Assembly: GCA_005808505.1 (NCBI GenBank)
Contig: SYLX01000231.1
Span: 1 to 64,000, forward strand
Direction of reading: 5' to 3'
From: Bdellovibrionales bacterium
Lineage (GTDB): Bacteria > Bdellovibrionota > Bdellovibrionia > Bdellovibrionales > JAMPXM01
Length of the DNA stretch: 64,000 nt
Every line of letters starts with the position of its first letter. Positions within the stretch are counted from its first letter, which is position 1. Below the pieces are notes generated by a model. The model made no database searches, had not been told where the DNA came from, and worked only from the letters and a program-made list of their open reading frames with translations. The translations under genes were made by a program, and so were the position numbers. This document shows, in pieces, positions 18,976 through 27,798 of the stretch.

Positions 18976-19932
18976 ATGTTGCGTGTTTTTTATTCCGACC
19001 GCATGACGATTCCCCTACCCGATGGTCACCGATTCCCGGTGGCGAAGTACAAAATGCTTCGCGAACAGTTAGTGAGTGAAGGTGTTTTGCGCGAAGAGGA
19101 AATTTTTGAATCTCCCTTCGCGACCCGCGAGCAAATTTGCCTCGCACACTCTGAGAATTACGTTGATGGCATTTTGAATGGAACGGTCGATCCGCAAATT
19201 TTGAAGCGTGTGGGATTTCCCTGGACGCCCGGGCTTGTTCAGCGTTCGCTTGCAACGGTTGGCGGTTGCCTTGCCGCCGCACGTTCCGCGCTCGAATTCG
19301 GAGTCAGCGGAAACCTTGCGGGCGGCACGCACCATGCCCATCGCGACGCAGGAGAAGGCTACTGCGTGTTCAACGACATCGCGGTGAGTTTTTTGAATTT
19401 GCGAAGTGAAGGACTCATCAAGCGTGCGGCGATCATTGATCTCGATGTTCACCAAGGCAACGGTAACTCGAGTATTCTCGGTGGCCGCGATGATGTTTTC
19501 ATCTTCTCGATGCACGGAGCGAAGAACTATCCGTTCAGAAAAATTCCTTCAACGCTTGATCTGAATCTTGCGGACGATACCGGTGACGAAGAGTTTTTGC
19601 GGTTGTTAGACGAAGCTCTTCCGCAAGTGTTTGCCTCTGAGCCCGAGATTGTTTTTTATCAAGCCGGGGTCGACCCGCTGAAGGAAGACTCACTCGGCAA
19701 ACTCTCACTCACGCACGAAGGCTTGATGGAGCGTGATCGAAAAGTTTTGAAGGCTTGCCGCGATCGCGGGATTCCCGTTTCGCTTTCGATGGGCGGCGGT
19801 TACGCAAAGCCAATTGAACTCACCGTGAAAGCTCACGTGGGAACGTACCGCATGGTGAAGGAAGTTTTTGGCGATCAGCTTCGCGGTGAGCGCCTTGCAC
19901 ATAAAGTGCGCTCACCGGAGCTTGGGATTTAA
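18976..19932 (+). CDS. Histone deacetylase / acetoin-utilisation (AcuC) family zinc hydrolase
   Basis: The 318-residue protein has the complete arginase-deacetylase active site: the His dyad H119-H120 in GGTHHAHRDAGEGYCVFND, metal ligands D157 and H159 in IDLDVHQGNGN, and D233 in YQAGVDPLKEDSLG. SMGGGYAK follows near the end. Such bacterial enzymes remove acetyl or larger acyl groups from proteins or polyamines. The start ATG at 18976 sits directly before MLRVFYSD, the normal N terminus. It stands alone and runs 4 nt into the convergent neighbour. Confidence 0.9.
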   Translation: MLRVFYSDRMTIPLPDGHRFPVAKYKMLREQLVSEGVLREEEIFESPFATREQICLAHSENYVDGILNGTVDPQILKRVGFPWTPGLVQRSLATVGGCLAAARSALEFGVSGNLAGGTHHAHRDAGEGYCVFNDIAVSFLNLRSEGLIKRAAIIDLDVHQGNGNSSILGGRDDVFIFSMHGAKNYPFRKIPSTLDLNLADDTGDEEFLRLLDEALPQVFASEPEIVFYQAGVDPLKEDSLGKLSLTHEGLMERDRKVLKACRDRGIPVSLSMGGGYAKPIELTVKAHVGTYRMVKEVFGDQLRGERLAHKVRSPELGI

Positions 19933-21320
19933 TTGACGGTTTTTGCCGGAGATGAAGGAGCTGGCGCCGCAGGGGCTGGAGCAGGATCATTTGCTCCCGC
20001 TTTTTCCTGGGCACGATCTCGTCTGCGGCCTTTGATATAACCTTCGATTTGTTGCTGTTTCATGCACGCTTTTACGTAGTCATTCACGGATGCCACAAGC
20101 GATTTCATGTTTTCCCGTCTACCCTTGAGCGTTGGATCTAGAACGGAATCATCGGTCGTCATGTCGATCGCTAGGTGCGGTTTTGAGCCGGGATCGTTTT
20201 TGTCGTGCTTCGGATTCGGGACTTCGATTTCTTTGAGCGTTCCTTTGTCGTCGAACACAAGGCGGTTGAAGAGGTTGGCTTCGATTTCTTCCTGTTTCTC
20301 AAGATCGGTGCCGCCTTTAACGACGAGTCCTTTTTTGACTACGCTATCCGTCGGCGAAAACTCCATCTTCACGGTGAACCAATCGGCCTGGCGGACCCAT
20401 TTGCCGTTGGTGTACTTCACTTCGACGAGATCGGCGATGTACGTGTTTTCTTCTTTATCACCAGGGGATGGGCACTCTTTCGCGGGACGCGCGAACCAAT
20501 CCGTTTTTTCTTCCGTCAAGGTTTCACGAACGGTTTTTGCGGCGTTCACCGAAGGAGCGTTTCCAGTGAGTAGCGTTTTTTCTTTTTGCACGTTTTCCAA
20601 GTAGGCGGCGCAATATCCACCTAGGGTACTGCCGGCTTTTGTCGACGCCCAGCAGGTTGCGGATTCGAACGATTTCAAACCGATGTTCGTTGCGACCGTA
20701 AGAATAACAGGCGCCGCGATTTTGTGCTCGAGCATCCACGTCATGAAGGTGCCGATTCCCTTGCCCGCAACTGCAACCCAGGCGTTAGCCGGCGGAAGAG
20801 CCAGTTGAAGTAAAGCTGACTCGCGACGTTTCTTCTCGATCTCGATTTTCTTAACGAGCAGTTGGCTCTGCGAAAGCACCGACTTATTGGTAAGAACCCA
20901 GTCGATTCCGTTGACCTTGACGTTCGGCTTACCAAGATCGGGCCAATCGATTTTCATCGACTCGTAGGTGCGCCATTTGAACTCCATCGTCGTCCCGTTA
21001 ATGGCAAGCTTCGGTAGCTCGATGCCTTTGAGAAGTTCTTTGAGAATTTTGCGATCTGAGGTTGGTAATCTCGAGAGAATCAATCGATCGTAATCCTCAA
21101 GCGTCTCGATTTGATTGAAGCGATTCGCGAAGGCCGCGAGAACAGCTTCAGTCATGATGGTCTTTTGCGTTTCCGTGATGACGGGCGCTCGGTGTAAGCG
21201 AACTTTTCCTGGCGGTACCTGGCGCACGGAAGCAAGCTCGCGAAGAGCCTCACTCTGAGCCGGCAGCAAATTGACTGAAAAACCTACGAGAGCCGCGCAA
21301 AAAACAGACTTCGATCTCAT
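19929..21320 (-). CDS. Large exported protein of unknown function
   Basis: The 463-residue product has a signal peptide (about residues 1-22, ending PAQS). A helical N-terminal region follows, then a hydrophobic stretch near residues 185-215 (AWVAVAGKGIGTFMTWM and ILTVATNIGL) that may be membrane-inserted, a three-cysteine segment (CWASTKAGSTLGGYC and ECPSPGDKE), and a charged C terminus ending in an Ala/Pro-rich tail. I do not recognise a family. GTGGGGTCCG precedes the ATG. It is divergent from the lipid kinase gene. Confidence 0.6.
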   Translation of the reverse strand: MRSKSVFCAALVGFSVNLLPAQSEALRELASVRQVPPGKVRLHRAPVITETQKTIMTEAVLAAFANRFNQIETLEDYDRLILSRLPTSDRKILKELLKGIELPKLAINGTTMEFKWRTYESMKIDWPDLGKPNVKVNGIDWVLTNKSVLSQSQLLVKKIEIEKKRRESALLQLALPPANAWVAVAGKGIGTFMTWMLEHKIAAPVILTVATNIGLKSFESATCWASTKAGSTLGGYCAAYLENVQKEKTLLTGNAPSVNAAKTVRETLTEEKTDWFARPAKECPSPGDKEENTYIADLVEVKYTNGKWVRQADWFTVKMEFSPTDSVVKKGLVVKGGTDLEKQEEIEANLFNRLVFDDKGTLKEIEVPNPKHDKNDPGSKPHLAIDMTTDDSVLDPTLKGRRENMKSLVASVNDYVKACMKQQQIEGYIKGRRRDRAQEKAGANDPAPAPAAPAPSSPAKTVN

Positions 21321-21504
21321 CGGACCCCACCAAAAAAAGACGCAACTGAACTTTGACTTTCATCATAGCTCACGAGGTGAAACGACCCTAGATCCACCCG
21401 CCCATCTCCCGACCTCGGTCTGGGATTCGGCCAGCGAAAACTGTTGTCTCCAAGAAGTCCAGTTGGCGCGAAACTTTACCGGCTTTCCGTTACACTATCT
21501 GCAG

Positions 21505-22506
21505 ATGGAAATTTCCGTATTTATCAATAGCCGCGCCGGCCGCGCGGACCGGGAACTCATTGAAAAAGCGGTGCGCACGGCGCTCTTTCGTTGCAAGCTT
21601 CGTTTTCTCACGCCGACGAGCATTCCAGAGCTTCAAGCAAACGTTTTAGAGGAAGCAAAGACCGCCGACGCGTTGATGATCTGCGGCGGCGACGGCACAT
21701 TAAACGCCGCCCTCCAGCCGCTCTTAAGCGCGCGCGAGACGTTTGAACGTTTTCCGACGATCTGCCCTCTTCCCGTCGGCACGGCGAACGATTTCGCCCA
21801 AGAGCTCGGAATCGGTCACCGCATCGAACGAGCCGCGCGCCTTGTTCTTGAGGGTGAAATCCAAGACGTAGATGTCTTGCAAGTGACTTCGGGTAATAAC
21901 GAGGCCTTCATGCTGACCAACGGTGGGCTCGGAGTTCCTGCCGAAACGGCTGATCTCGTAAATCGGTTCCGCAAGTGGCTTGTCGAAACTTCGGAATGCG
22001 ATGATGTTAAAGCTCACTGGCGCCCGGTGCTTCAGCTCGGAAAACACGCGGTGAAAAAAGCGGGCTCACGGATTTACGAGCTGACACTCGCGGGGAAGTT
22101 GACCCAGTGGTCGATTAACGATTGGAAAGTCGAAGTCGAAATCCCTGGGCAAACGATCCTCACGACTCACGCACCGTTCATCATGATCAATAATCAAAAG
22201 GTCCTCGGAGCCAATTACCAAGCGGCCCCTCTGACGGCGAACAACGACGGCACGTTTAACATCATGCTCGTGACCGCCCTCACGTTGGCTGATCAAGCGA
22301 AAACGCTGATGAAGATTCGCAAGGGCGAAATCCCGAGCGAAATGGATTGTCCCCGCTTCGAGGCTTCGGAATGCACGATTCGTCGTCGCGGCGTGCGGCC
22401 CCTGACATTCTTCGGTGATGGCGAAATTCTCCACCGCGAGGTTGAAGAAGTTCATGTCCGCTGTTTGCACCGCGCGCTTCCAGTCTTTGTAAGAGGTGCG
22501 GCGTGA
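21505..22506 (+). CDS. Diacylglycerol kinase-like lipid kinase (YegS/DagK family)
   Basis: The 333-residue protein has the catalytic-domain signature CGGDGTLN (G61-G62-D63-G64-T65) and LPVGTANDFAQELGI, typical of the DAGK/YegS/BmrU superfamily, which phosphorylates lipid alcohols with ATP. A beta-rich C-terminal domain follows from about residue 120. I chose the ATG at 21505, immediately before the MEISVFINSRAG strand; the upstream frame is not protein-like. It is the first gene of a three-gene operon with an SDR and an acyl-reductase-like protein, suggesting a glycerolipid, long-chain alcohol or ether-lipid substrate. That substrate is inference. Confidence 0.85.
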   Translation: MEISVFINSRAGRADRELIEKAVRTALFRCKLRFLTPTSIPELQANVLEEAKTADALMICGGDGTLNAALQPLLSARETFERFPTICPLPVGTANDFAQELGIGHRIERAARLVLEGEIQDVDVLQVTSGNNEAFMLTNGGLGVPAETADLVNRFRKWLVETSECDDVKAHWRPVLQLGKHAVKKAGSRIYELTLAGKLTQWSINDWKVEVEIPGQTILTTHAPFIMINNQKVLGANYQAAPLTANNDGTFNIMLVTALTLADQAKTLMKIRKGEIPSEMDCPRFEASECTIRRRGVRPLTFFGDGEILHREVEEVHVRCLHRALPVFVRGAA

Positions 22507-23528
22507 AGCGTCTTCAAATTCTCGTAACGGGCGGAACAGGTTTCCTTGGTAAATACGTGATGCCTCTTCTCGCTGCGGACTCTTCGGTGCACGCGACGGG
22601 ACTTTCACGTTCGCAACCCGAAACTCTCCGTGGTGATCTCACGAAGTGGGACGGCGGAATCGATGCTTCAAGTCTGCGCGGTGCCTTCGATGTTCTGCTG
22701 CACATGGCTGGACATTACGATTTGCGCGCGACGCAAGAAGAAGCATTTCTTCACAACATCGCCGGCACTCACAACGCGCTTTCGCTCGCGCAGAAGGCGG
22801 AGATTCCGCACATCGTCCACATCTCGACGGTTGCCGTGACGATGAGTCGATCAGGACAGCGCAAACCCCTTGGCCCTGAGGAACTCGACGTGATCGGCGA
22901 TTGGCCGGACGCCTACGCTGAAAGTAAAGCGCACGCGGAAAAAATCGTGCGGAGTTGGGACTCGATACACTTTAAATCTCGGTTGATTCTCCGCCTCGGA
23001 GTTCTCACTGGCGACACGCAAGGCGGCGCGATCCCGCGCATCGATGGGCCGTATCACACGGTCGAAAGCTTTCAGCGATTGCGAAAGTTCATCGAAAAAA
23101 TTCCGGGCCCCGTCCCACTGCCGGGTCGCCGTGGTCGACGACTTCCGATGGTTCCCGTAGATCGTGCGGCTGAAGCGATTGTGTCGCTTCTCCTCCGCTC
23201 GCGGAAAGAAAAATGGGAAGGTACCAAAAGCCTTTACGTCGTGAGCGATCGAGGTCCCACGGCCGAAGAACTTTTTCGTTCAACCTTCCGGCACATCGGC
23301 CTTCCTCGCGATGTGCAACTTCTTTCGGAACTCCCCTACGGCCTGGTGAAGTCCGCGGCAGAAAAGCTTACCGGTTTGCCTGCAGAGGAGCTTGAATACG
23401 TTTTGCGTTTCCCTCGGTTTGACTTAAGCGAAACCCGGAGCCTTTTGGGCGCGGAATGGTGCCCGGAGTTCTCTGACTACGAAGCTGCATTCTGGAGAGG
23501 CTATGAGTCGTACGTACAGAATCGCTGA
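22503..23528 (+). CDS. Extended SDR oxidoreductase, fatty-acyl/thioester-reductase-like
   Basis: The 341-residue protein has an N-terminal Rossmann motif TGGTGFLG (residues 9-16) and catalytic Y138-x3-K142 (YAESK). The later pattern RLILRLGVLTGDTQGGAIPRIDGPY...LPMVPVDRAAEAI resembles the NAD_binding_4/thioester-reductase branch and some hydroxysteroid dehydrogenase-like SDRs. It starts at GTG, overlapping the kinase stop by 4 nt, and itself overlaps the next gene by 26 nt. Likely substrate is a lipid carbonyl or acyl thioester, by context only. Confidence 0.82.
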   Translation: MKRLQILVTGGTGFLGKYVMPLLAADSSVHATGLSRSQPETLRGDLTKWDGGIDASSLRGAFDVLLHMAGHYDLRATQEEAFLHNIAGTHNALSLAQKAEIPHIVHISTVAVTMSRSGQRKPLGPEELDVIGDWPDAYAESKAHAEKIVRSWDSIHFKSRLILRLGVLTGDTQGGAIPRIDGPYHTVESFQRLRKFIEKIPGPVPLPGRRGRRLPMVPVDRAAEAIVSLLLRSRKEKWEGTKSLYVVSDRGPTAEELFRSTFRHIGLPRDVQLLSELPYGLVKSAAEKLTGLPAEELEYVLRFPRFDLSETRSLLGAEWCPEFSDYEAAFWRGYESYVQNR

Positions 23529-25650
23529 GCTTTCATTCGGCTCCAGCCGCTGGGATTCTTCTTACTCCTTCGACATCCACATCGATCGCTTCGAGGTGCA
23601 GCGCTTTGGCTGCGAATTCTCGGTGCCGATGGTGAAGTCTTTGATTCAAAGTCTTCGCTCGCAAGTTGATGCGTTTGCGATTACGTCTCTACCGAAAGAA
23701 ATTCGTTTCGATGATCGCACTTACGTCCACCGCCAAACCCTCGAAGTCATGTCGACGCCGTCGAGCGTTCCGATCTGTAGCGGCGAGCGATTGAAGGAGC
23801 TTGCGAACATCAATGGTCTCTCGCTTGCGATCAAAGAGAAGCGCATTGTACCGCAGGACGGAATTTATTTTCCGTTAGGACTCTTGAATCTTGAGTGTGC
23901 GAAGTTTCTCCACGAAAAACACAACGCGCGTTTACTGTATGGCGATCTCGCTTCGCTCTTTGGAATCCCGGTCATCGCGGATCCGCACTCGAAGATTCTC
24001 GCGGCGGTAAAATTTGGTTTGCACGCGGCGAACCTCACGGATCTCAAGAAGCTGGCACCGGGCCAGTCCTCGCGAGCGCGACGCTACATGGGAGCTGCGA
24101 GCTCTCTCGTTTCACTTCGCGACGTGCGCCACATCTTCGTGGACCTGCCGGTACTCTTGCTTTTTGAGCCCGCCCTTGAATTTGTGCGCGGAAAAGACAT
24201 CATCGTTCCGTACTCGCATCCGCGCATGGAAGAAGCTCTCGCTCCTTATAAACCGGCGTCTATTCAGAGCTTGTTCCCCGAGAATTTTAAATGGATTCAT
24301 CCCTACCTGAATTACTCAGTATTGGATGCGGCCTTGCGACTTTCGAACGGCGTGGATGCGCCTCTTTCGCTCGAAGCGTGGGAAGAGTTGCTCCAGACGA
24401 AGACGGAAGTCACGCAGGCGACGAAGCGCTACATTTTGGGTGCTCGTCCCTCAACCCAAGTGAAGGTCACCCAACGCGTTCGCAAATTCACTCGTCGAAT
24501 CAACGCGGAACGCGAACCCGATTTCGCATTCGTGGTTCATTGCCTTTCGTATGATCACCTCTTCCGCGCGCCCGTCGTGGGACCGCTTTTAAAGCGCGCA
24601 CCTCCGGAGTGGAACCCCGTCATTGAGAAGAACATCGCCAAACTTCCCGGCATCGTCTACGGACGTGCAAGTGGAATCGTGAGCCGCAAAACCGGCCGCG
24701 AAACGACCGGAATTTTGTACGGTCTTTTCGCGACTCCGAAGATCATGCGCGAAGAACCGCCGGAAGTGACGTACGAAAAGATTGAGAAGCTGTGCTATCA
24801 CGCAGCTGAACAAGGTGCGAAGATCATCGGACTCGGCGCATACACAAAAGTTGTGGGTGATGCGGGCGCCACGATCAATCGCAATAGTCCGATCCCGGTC
24901 ACCACAGGGAATTCTTTGTCGGCGTCCGCCACCCTTTGGGCTTTGTACGAAGCCGTGAAGAAAATGGATTTGCTCGTGCGCGATCCCGAGTCGGGCCGCT
25001 TCGACGCTACGGCGTGCGTGATTGGTGCGACGGGTTCCATCGGAAAAGTTTCGGCAAAGCTCTTGAGCATGGACTACAAGCGGCTTTGTTTAGTGGCTCC
25101 TCGCATGGAGCGGTTGCTCGAATTGAAAGCTGAGATCGAAATTCTGTCGCCCGGCTGCGAAGTCACCGTCTCTACAAAAGCAAACGACGTTGCCGCTGGC
25201 ATCGACGTTTTGGTCACAACGACTTCAGCTTTTGATCAGAAGATCGTGGACGTCGAACAGCTGAAGCCTGGGTGCGTCGTCTGCGATTGCTCGCGGCCGT
25301 TGGATTTTACTTTGGAAGATGCGATTAAGCGCCCCGACATCTTGATCATCGAGTCTGGCGAAGTGATTTTGCCTGGCTCCGGCCGGCAGTTCAACTGTGA
25401 CCTGGGACTTCCCGGTAACGTCGTGTTTGCGTGTCTCGGCGAGACGGCGTTGTTGTCGATGGAGGGCTTGCACGAACCGTTCACACTCGGACGAGAAATC
25501 GAGTGGTCGAAGGTTCGACGCATCGACCACCTTGCGCGCGAACATGGAGTGGAGCTCGCGGCGATCACGGGCCTGCACGGCCTGATTACCGACAAAGAAA
25601 TTGCGCTCACCCGAAAACTTGCGCTCGAACGCCGCCGTCGTGCGGGTTGA
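23503..25650 (+). CDS. Two-domain long-chain acyl-ACP reductase-like protein (COG5322 C-terminal domain)
   Basis: The 715-residue protein has a C-terminal region (about 341-712) that matches cyanobacterial acyl-ACP reductase (AAR): an opening FAFVVHCLSYDHLF, IIGLGAYTKVV, the TTGNSLSAS loop, a nucleotide-binding VIGATGSIGK (508-514) and C591 in KPGCVVCDCSRP, at the position of the AAR thioester cysteine. AAR reduces acyl-ACP to fatty aldehyde. Residues 1-340 form an additional domain I do not recognise. No aldehyde-deformylating oxygenase gene is in the window. ATG at 23503 has GGAGAGG upstream. It is last in the kinase-SDR operon. The assignment to the superfamily is strong; the exact substrate is unknown. 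Confidence 0.82.
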   Translation: MSRTYRIAELSFGSSRWDSSYSFDIHIDRFEVQRFGCEFSVPMVKSLIQSLRSQVDAFAITSLPKEIRFDDRTYVHRQTLEVMSTPSSVPICSGERLKELANINGLSLAIKEKRIVPQDGIYFPLGLLNLECAKFLHEKHNARLLYGDLASLFGIPVIADPHSKILAAVKFGLHAANLTDLKKLAPGQSSRARRYMGAASSLVSLRDVRHIFVDLPVLLLFEPALEFVRGKDIIVPYSHPRMEEALAPYKPASIQSLFPENFKWIHPYLNYSVLDAALRLSNGVDAPLSLEAWEELLQTKTEVTQATKRYILGARPSTQVKVTQRVRKFTRRINAEREPDFAFVVHCLSYDHLFRAPVVGPLLKRAPPEWNPVIEKNIAKLPGIVYGRASGIVSRKTGRETTGILYGLFATPKIMREEPPEVTYEKIEKLCYHAAEQGAKIIGLGAYTKVVGDAGATINRNSPIPVTTGNSLSASATLWALYEAVKKMDLLVRDPESGRFDATACVIGATGSIGKVSAKLLSMDYKRLCLVAPRMERLLELKAEIEILSPGCEVTVSTKANDVAAGIDVLVTTTSAFDQKIVDVEQLKPGCVVCDCSRPLDFTLEDAIKRPDILIIESGEVILPGSGRQFNCDLGLPGNVVFACLGETALLSMEGLHEPFTLGREIEWSKVRRIDHLAREHGVELAAITGLHGLITDKEIALTRKLALERRRRAG

Positions 25651-25702
25651 GGATTCGGGCCGGGGCGTGGTTTCGGGGTTATGATTGCGCGTCGCATCCC
25701 GG

Positions 25703-25721
25703 AAAGGTGCCAGGCACCTTT
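25703..25721. repeat. 19-bp palindrome in a convergent intergenic gap
   Basis: AAAGGTGCCAGGCACCTTT is a perfect inverted repeat around a single central A, followed by another T. It lies between the stop of the acyl-reductase-like gene and the stop of the ABC permease gene, a place typical of bidirectional terminators and of dispersed palindromic repeats. I found no second copy in the window by eye. Confidence 0.6.
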
Positions 25722-25744
25722 TCGCGGGCCCCCAGCCCCAACGC

Positions 25745-26971
25745 TCAACTCCGCAACAACTCTGGAATCGACTTCCGCACAAGCCGCACGATCGGGATCA
25801 ACGACGCGATCACCGTCGTCACCGCAGGCAAGAGCAAAGCTTGCAGATAGTGTTGCCCTTGGATCTCCAAGAAGATCCGGAACTCGCGTGTGATCCCGGG
25901 TCCGGGCGGCATCGGGATGCCGCTGCGGAAGGCGAGGCGATCCAAGAGAACCGCGATCACAATCCCGACAATGCCACCCGCCACGCCAAGAAACGCGCTC
26001 TCACACAACAAAATGCGGAACAAACGACCGCGGCTCTCACCGTTTGCGCGCAATGCACCGACTTCGCCCGCGCGCTCGAGAAGTCCGACAGCAATCGTGT
26101 TGAAGATCCCAAGCGCCACGATCAAAAGCATGATCGAGCGAATGAAGCTGAATTGACTCTCCAGGAACTTCACCGCGTTTTTGTAGTAGACCGCATCGAG
26201 GTCATCGAACGGTTTCGCGTCAAGCTCCGGAAGAGCCGCGGTGATCGCCGCGTGCGCAGTCGGCCACGCCTCAACGCCGCTCGTCTGAATCGCGAAGTGC
26301 TCAACGCGATCCGTATCTAAAAGGCTTTGCGCACGATCAAGATCAATGCGGAAGAAGGAGTCATCAAACTCTTTCGAACCCGTATGAAAGATCCCGCGAA
26401 CCGTGAGCTCTAGGCCGTTCATCTGACCATGAACGGTCTGCCCAAGCACAGTGACGAGGTCCCCAACTTTCAATCCCAAACTCTCCGCCAATCCGCGACC
26501 GAGGATGATCTCGTCGGAACCCTCCGCGGAGCCTTCAAGATCACTTCCGGAGATGAAGTTCATCGCCGTGAAAAACGTGCGCTCGCGATTGGGGAGAATG
26601 CCCTCACCACGACCGGCGAGCGTAAGGCCACCCTTCATGAGGAAGGCGTAAAAACTCAAACGCGGAAAGACTTCAATAACTTGGCCGGTCGCCTTCAACT
26701 TCTTCTCGACGTCTTCCCGACCCGAGATCCAAGTCTTCCACGGCTCCTCAGTCTTTTTATCGTAGTAGCCCTTGGGAAAAACATAACCATGGCCGTAGCG
26801 GACACGAATCGTGTTCTCGCGGTACTGGTTCATGATGCCTTCGTTGAAGCCTTGATAAATCAAAAGTCCCGCGGCGCCGAGCGCTACAGTGAGAAGGCTT
26901 GCCGCCGTTCGACGTGGATTCCGAAAGAGATTGCGCCAGGCGAGGAGAACAAGCGTCGTAAGTGAATTCAT
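25745..26971 (-). CDS. ABC transporter permease, FtsX/LolC-E/MacB type
   Basis: The 408-residue protein has the MacB/FtsX layout: a TM helix at about residues 21-40 after LAWRNLFRNPRRT, a periplasmic core domain (about 45-270), then three TM helices at the C terminus with the FtsX-domain sequence IVALGIFNTIAVGLLERAGEVGALRANGES. This class moves lipoproteins or other lipids out of the inner membrane by mechanotransmission. GGAG precedes the ATG, and the ATPase gene overlaps it by 4 nt. Its partner gene order, with LolA-like and barrel proteins divergent next door, suggests lipid or lipoprotein export. Confidence 0.88.
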   Translation of the reverse strand: MNSLTTLVLLAWRNLFRNPRRTAASLLTVALGAAGLLIYQGFNEGIMNQYRENTIRVRYGHGYVFPKGYYDKKTEEPWKTWISGREDVEKKLKATGQVIEVFPRLSFYAFLMKGGLTLAGRGEGILPNRERTFFTAMNFISGSDLEGSAEGSDEIILGRGLAESLGLKVGDLVTVLGQTVHGQMNGLELTVRGIFHTGSKEFDDSFFRIDLDRAQSLLDTDRVEHFAIQTSGVEAWPTAHAAITAALPELDAKPFDDLDAVYYKNAVKFLESQFSFIRSIMLLIVALGIFNTIAVGLLERAGEVGALRANGESRGRLFRILLCESAFLGVAGGIVGIVIAVLLDRLAFRSGIPMPPGPGITREFRIFLEIQGQHYLQALLLPAVTTVIASLIPIVRLVRKSIPELLRS

Positions 26972-27654
26972 GTCGACGCTCCTTTCTCCAAGAGACCATC
27001 CCGAAGTGTGAACAAAGTTTCCGCGTACGAAACGAGGTGCGTATCGTGGGTCGAAAAGATGAAACTCACGCCTTCTTTTTTCTGAAGATCTTTGAAGACG
27101 CCAATGATTGTTTCGCTCGTTGCGCGATCCAAATTCGCTGTGGGCTCGTCAGCAAGAATGACCTTCGGTCGTTTTGCCAATGCACGTGCGATCGCAACTC
27201 GTTGTCGTTGTCCGCCTGAAAGCTCACCCGGTCTCTTGTGTCTGTGTTCAAAGAGCCCAAGCTTCGCGAGAGTTTCTTCTCCACGAGCCAACGCTTCTTT
27301 CTTCGACAGACCGAGCGGGCCGAGAAAATAGGTTGTGTTCTCAAGCGCTGAGAGTGTCGGAATCAAATAGAAAGCTTGGAAAACGAAACCGAGATCCGCA
27401 AGCCGCATCGACTGAAGATCGTTCTCACCGAGTGCACTTACGTCGCGCCCTAGAAATTCAATCTTCCCGGCGTGCGGCTGATCGAGAAGCCCGAGCAAGT
27501 TGAGCAAGGTCGTCTTACCACTTCCCGATGGACCTACGAGGCAAACGAAGGAGTTCTGTGGTACCGACAAAGTGACACCTTTTAAAACCGGGACTTTCGT
27601 TTTCCCCCAGTCGTATCCGTATCCAAGTGAACTGATTTTGTAGAGTTCCGTCAT
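26968..27654 (-). CDS. ABC transporter ATP-binding protein (LolD/MacB-like)
   Basis: The 228-residue ATPase has Walker A GPSGSGKT (residues 41-48), the LSGGQRQRVAIARALA signature, Walker B ILADEPTANLD and an H-loop STHDTHL. The Q-loop region FVFQAFYLIPTLSALEN is typical of the LolD/MacB/FtsE group. The start at 27654 (with GAGG upstream) gives the normal family length; the longer open frame upstream overlaps the divergent gene and is rejected. It powers the permease encoded directly downstream. Confidence 0.92.
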   Translation of the reverse strand: MTELYKISSLGYGYDWGKTKVPVLKGVTLSVPQNSFVCLVGPSGSGKTTLLNLLGLLDQPHAGKIEFLGRDVSALGENDLQSMRLADLGFVFQAFYLIPTLSALENTTYFLGPLGLSKKEALARGEETLAKLGLFEHRHKRPGELSGGQRQRVAIARALAKRPKVILADEPTANLDRATSETIIGVFKDLQKKEGVSFIFSTHDTHLVSYAETLFTLRDGLLEKGAST

Positions 27655-27798
27655 CCTAGACCTCGGGACGAAGAGGAAGGCAAAAAGCAGGTACAGTTTA
27701 GGGCGGTGATCTCCGAAACACGAGTCGAGTTTCTCACTCGAAGCTTCGCAACGATGCGGAAGACTTGTAGAATCAGGCCTTGAAGGAGCTTGAGCCAA

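Noticed and set aside
21271-21504. Upstream extension of the lipid kinase frame to 21271
   Set aside because: It overlaps the divergent exported protein gene and its composition is not protein-like.
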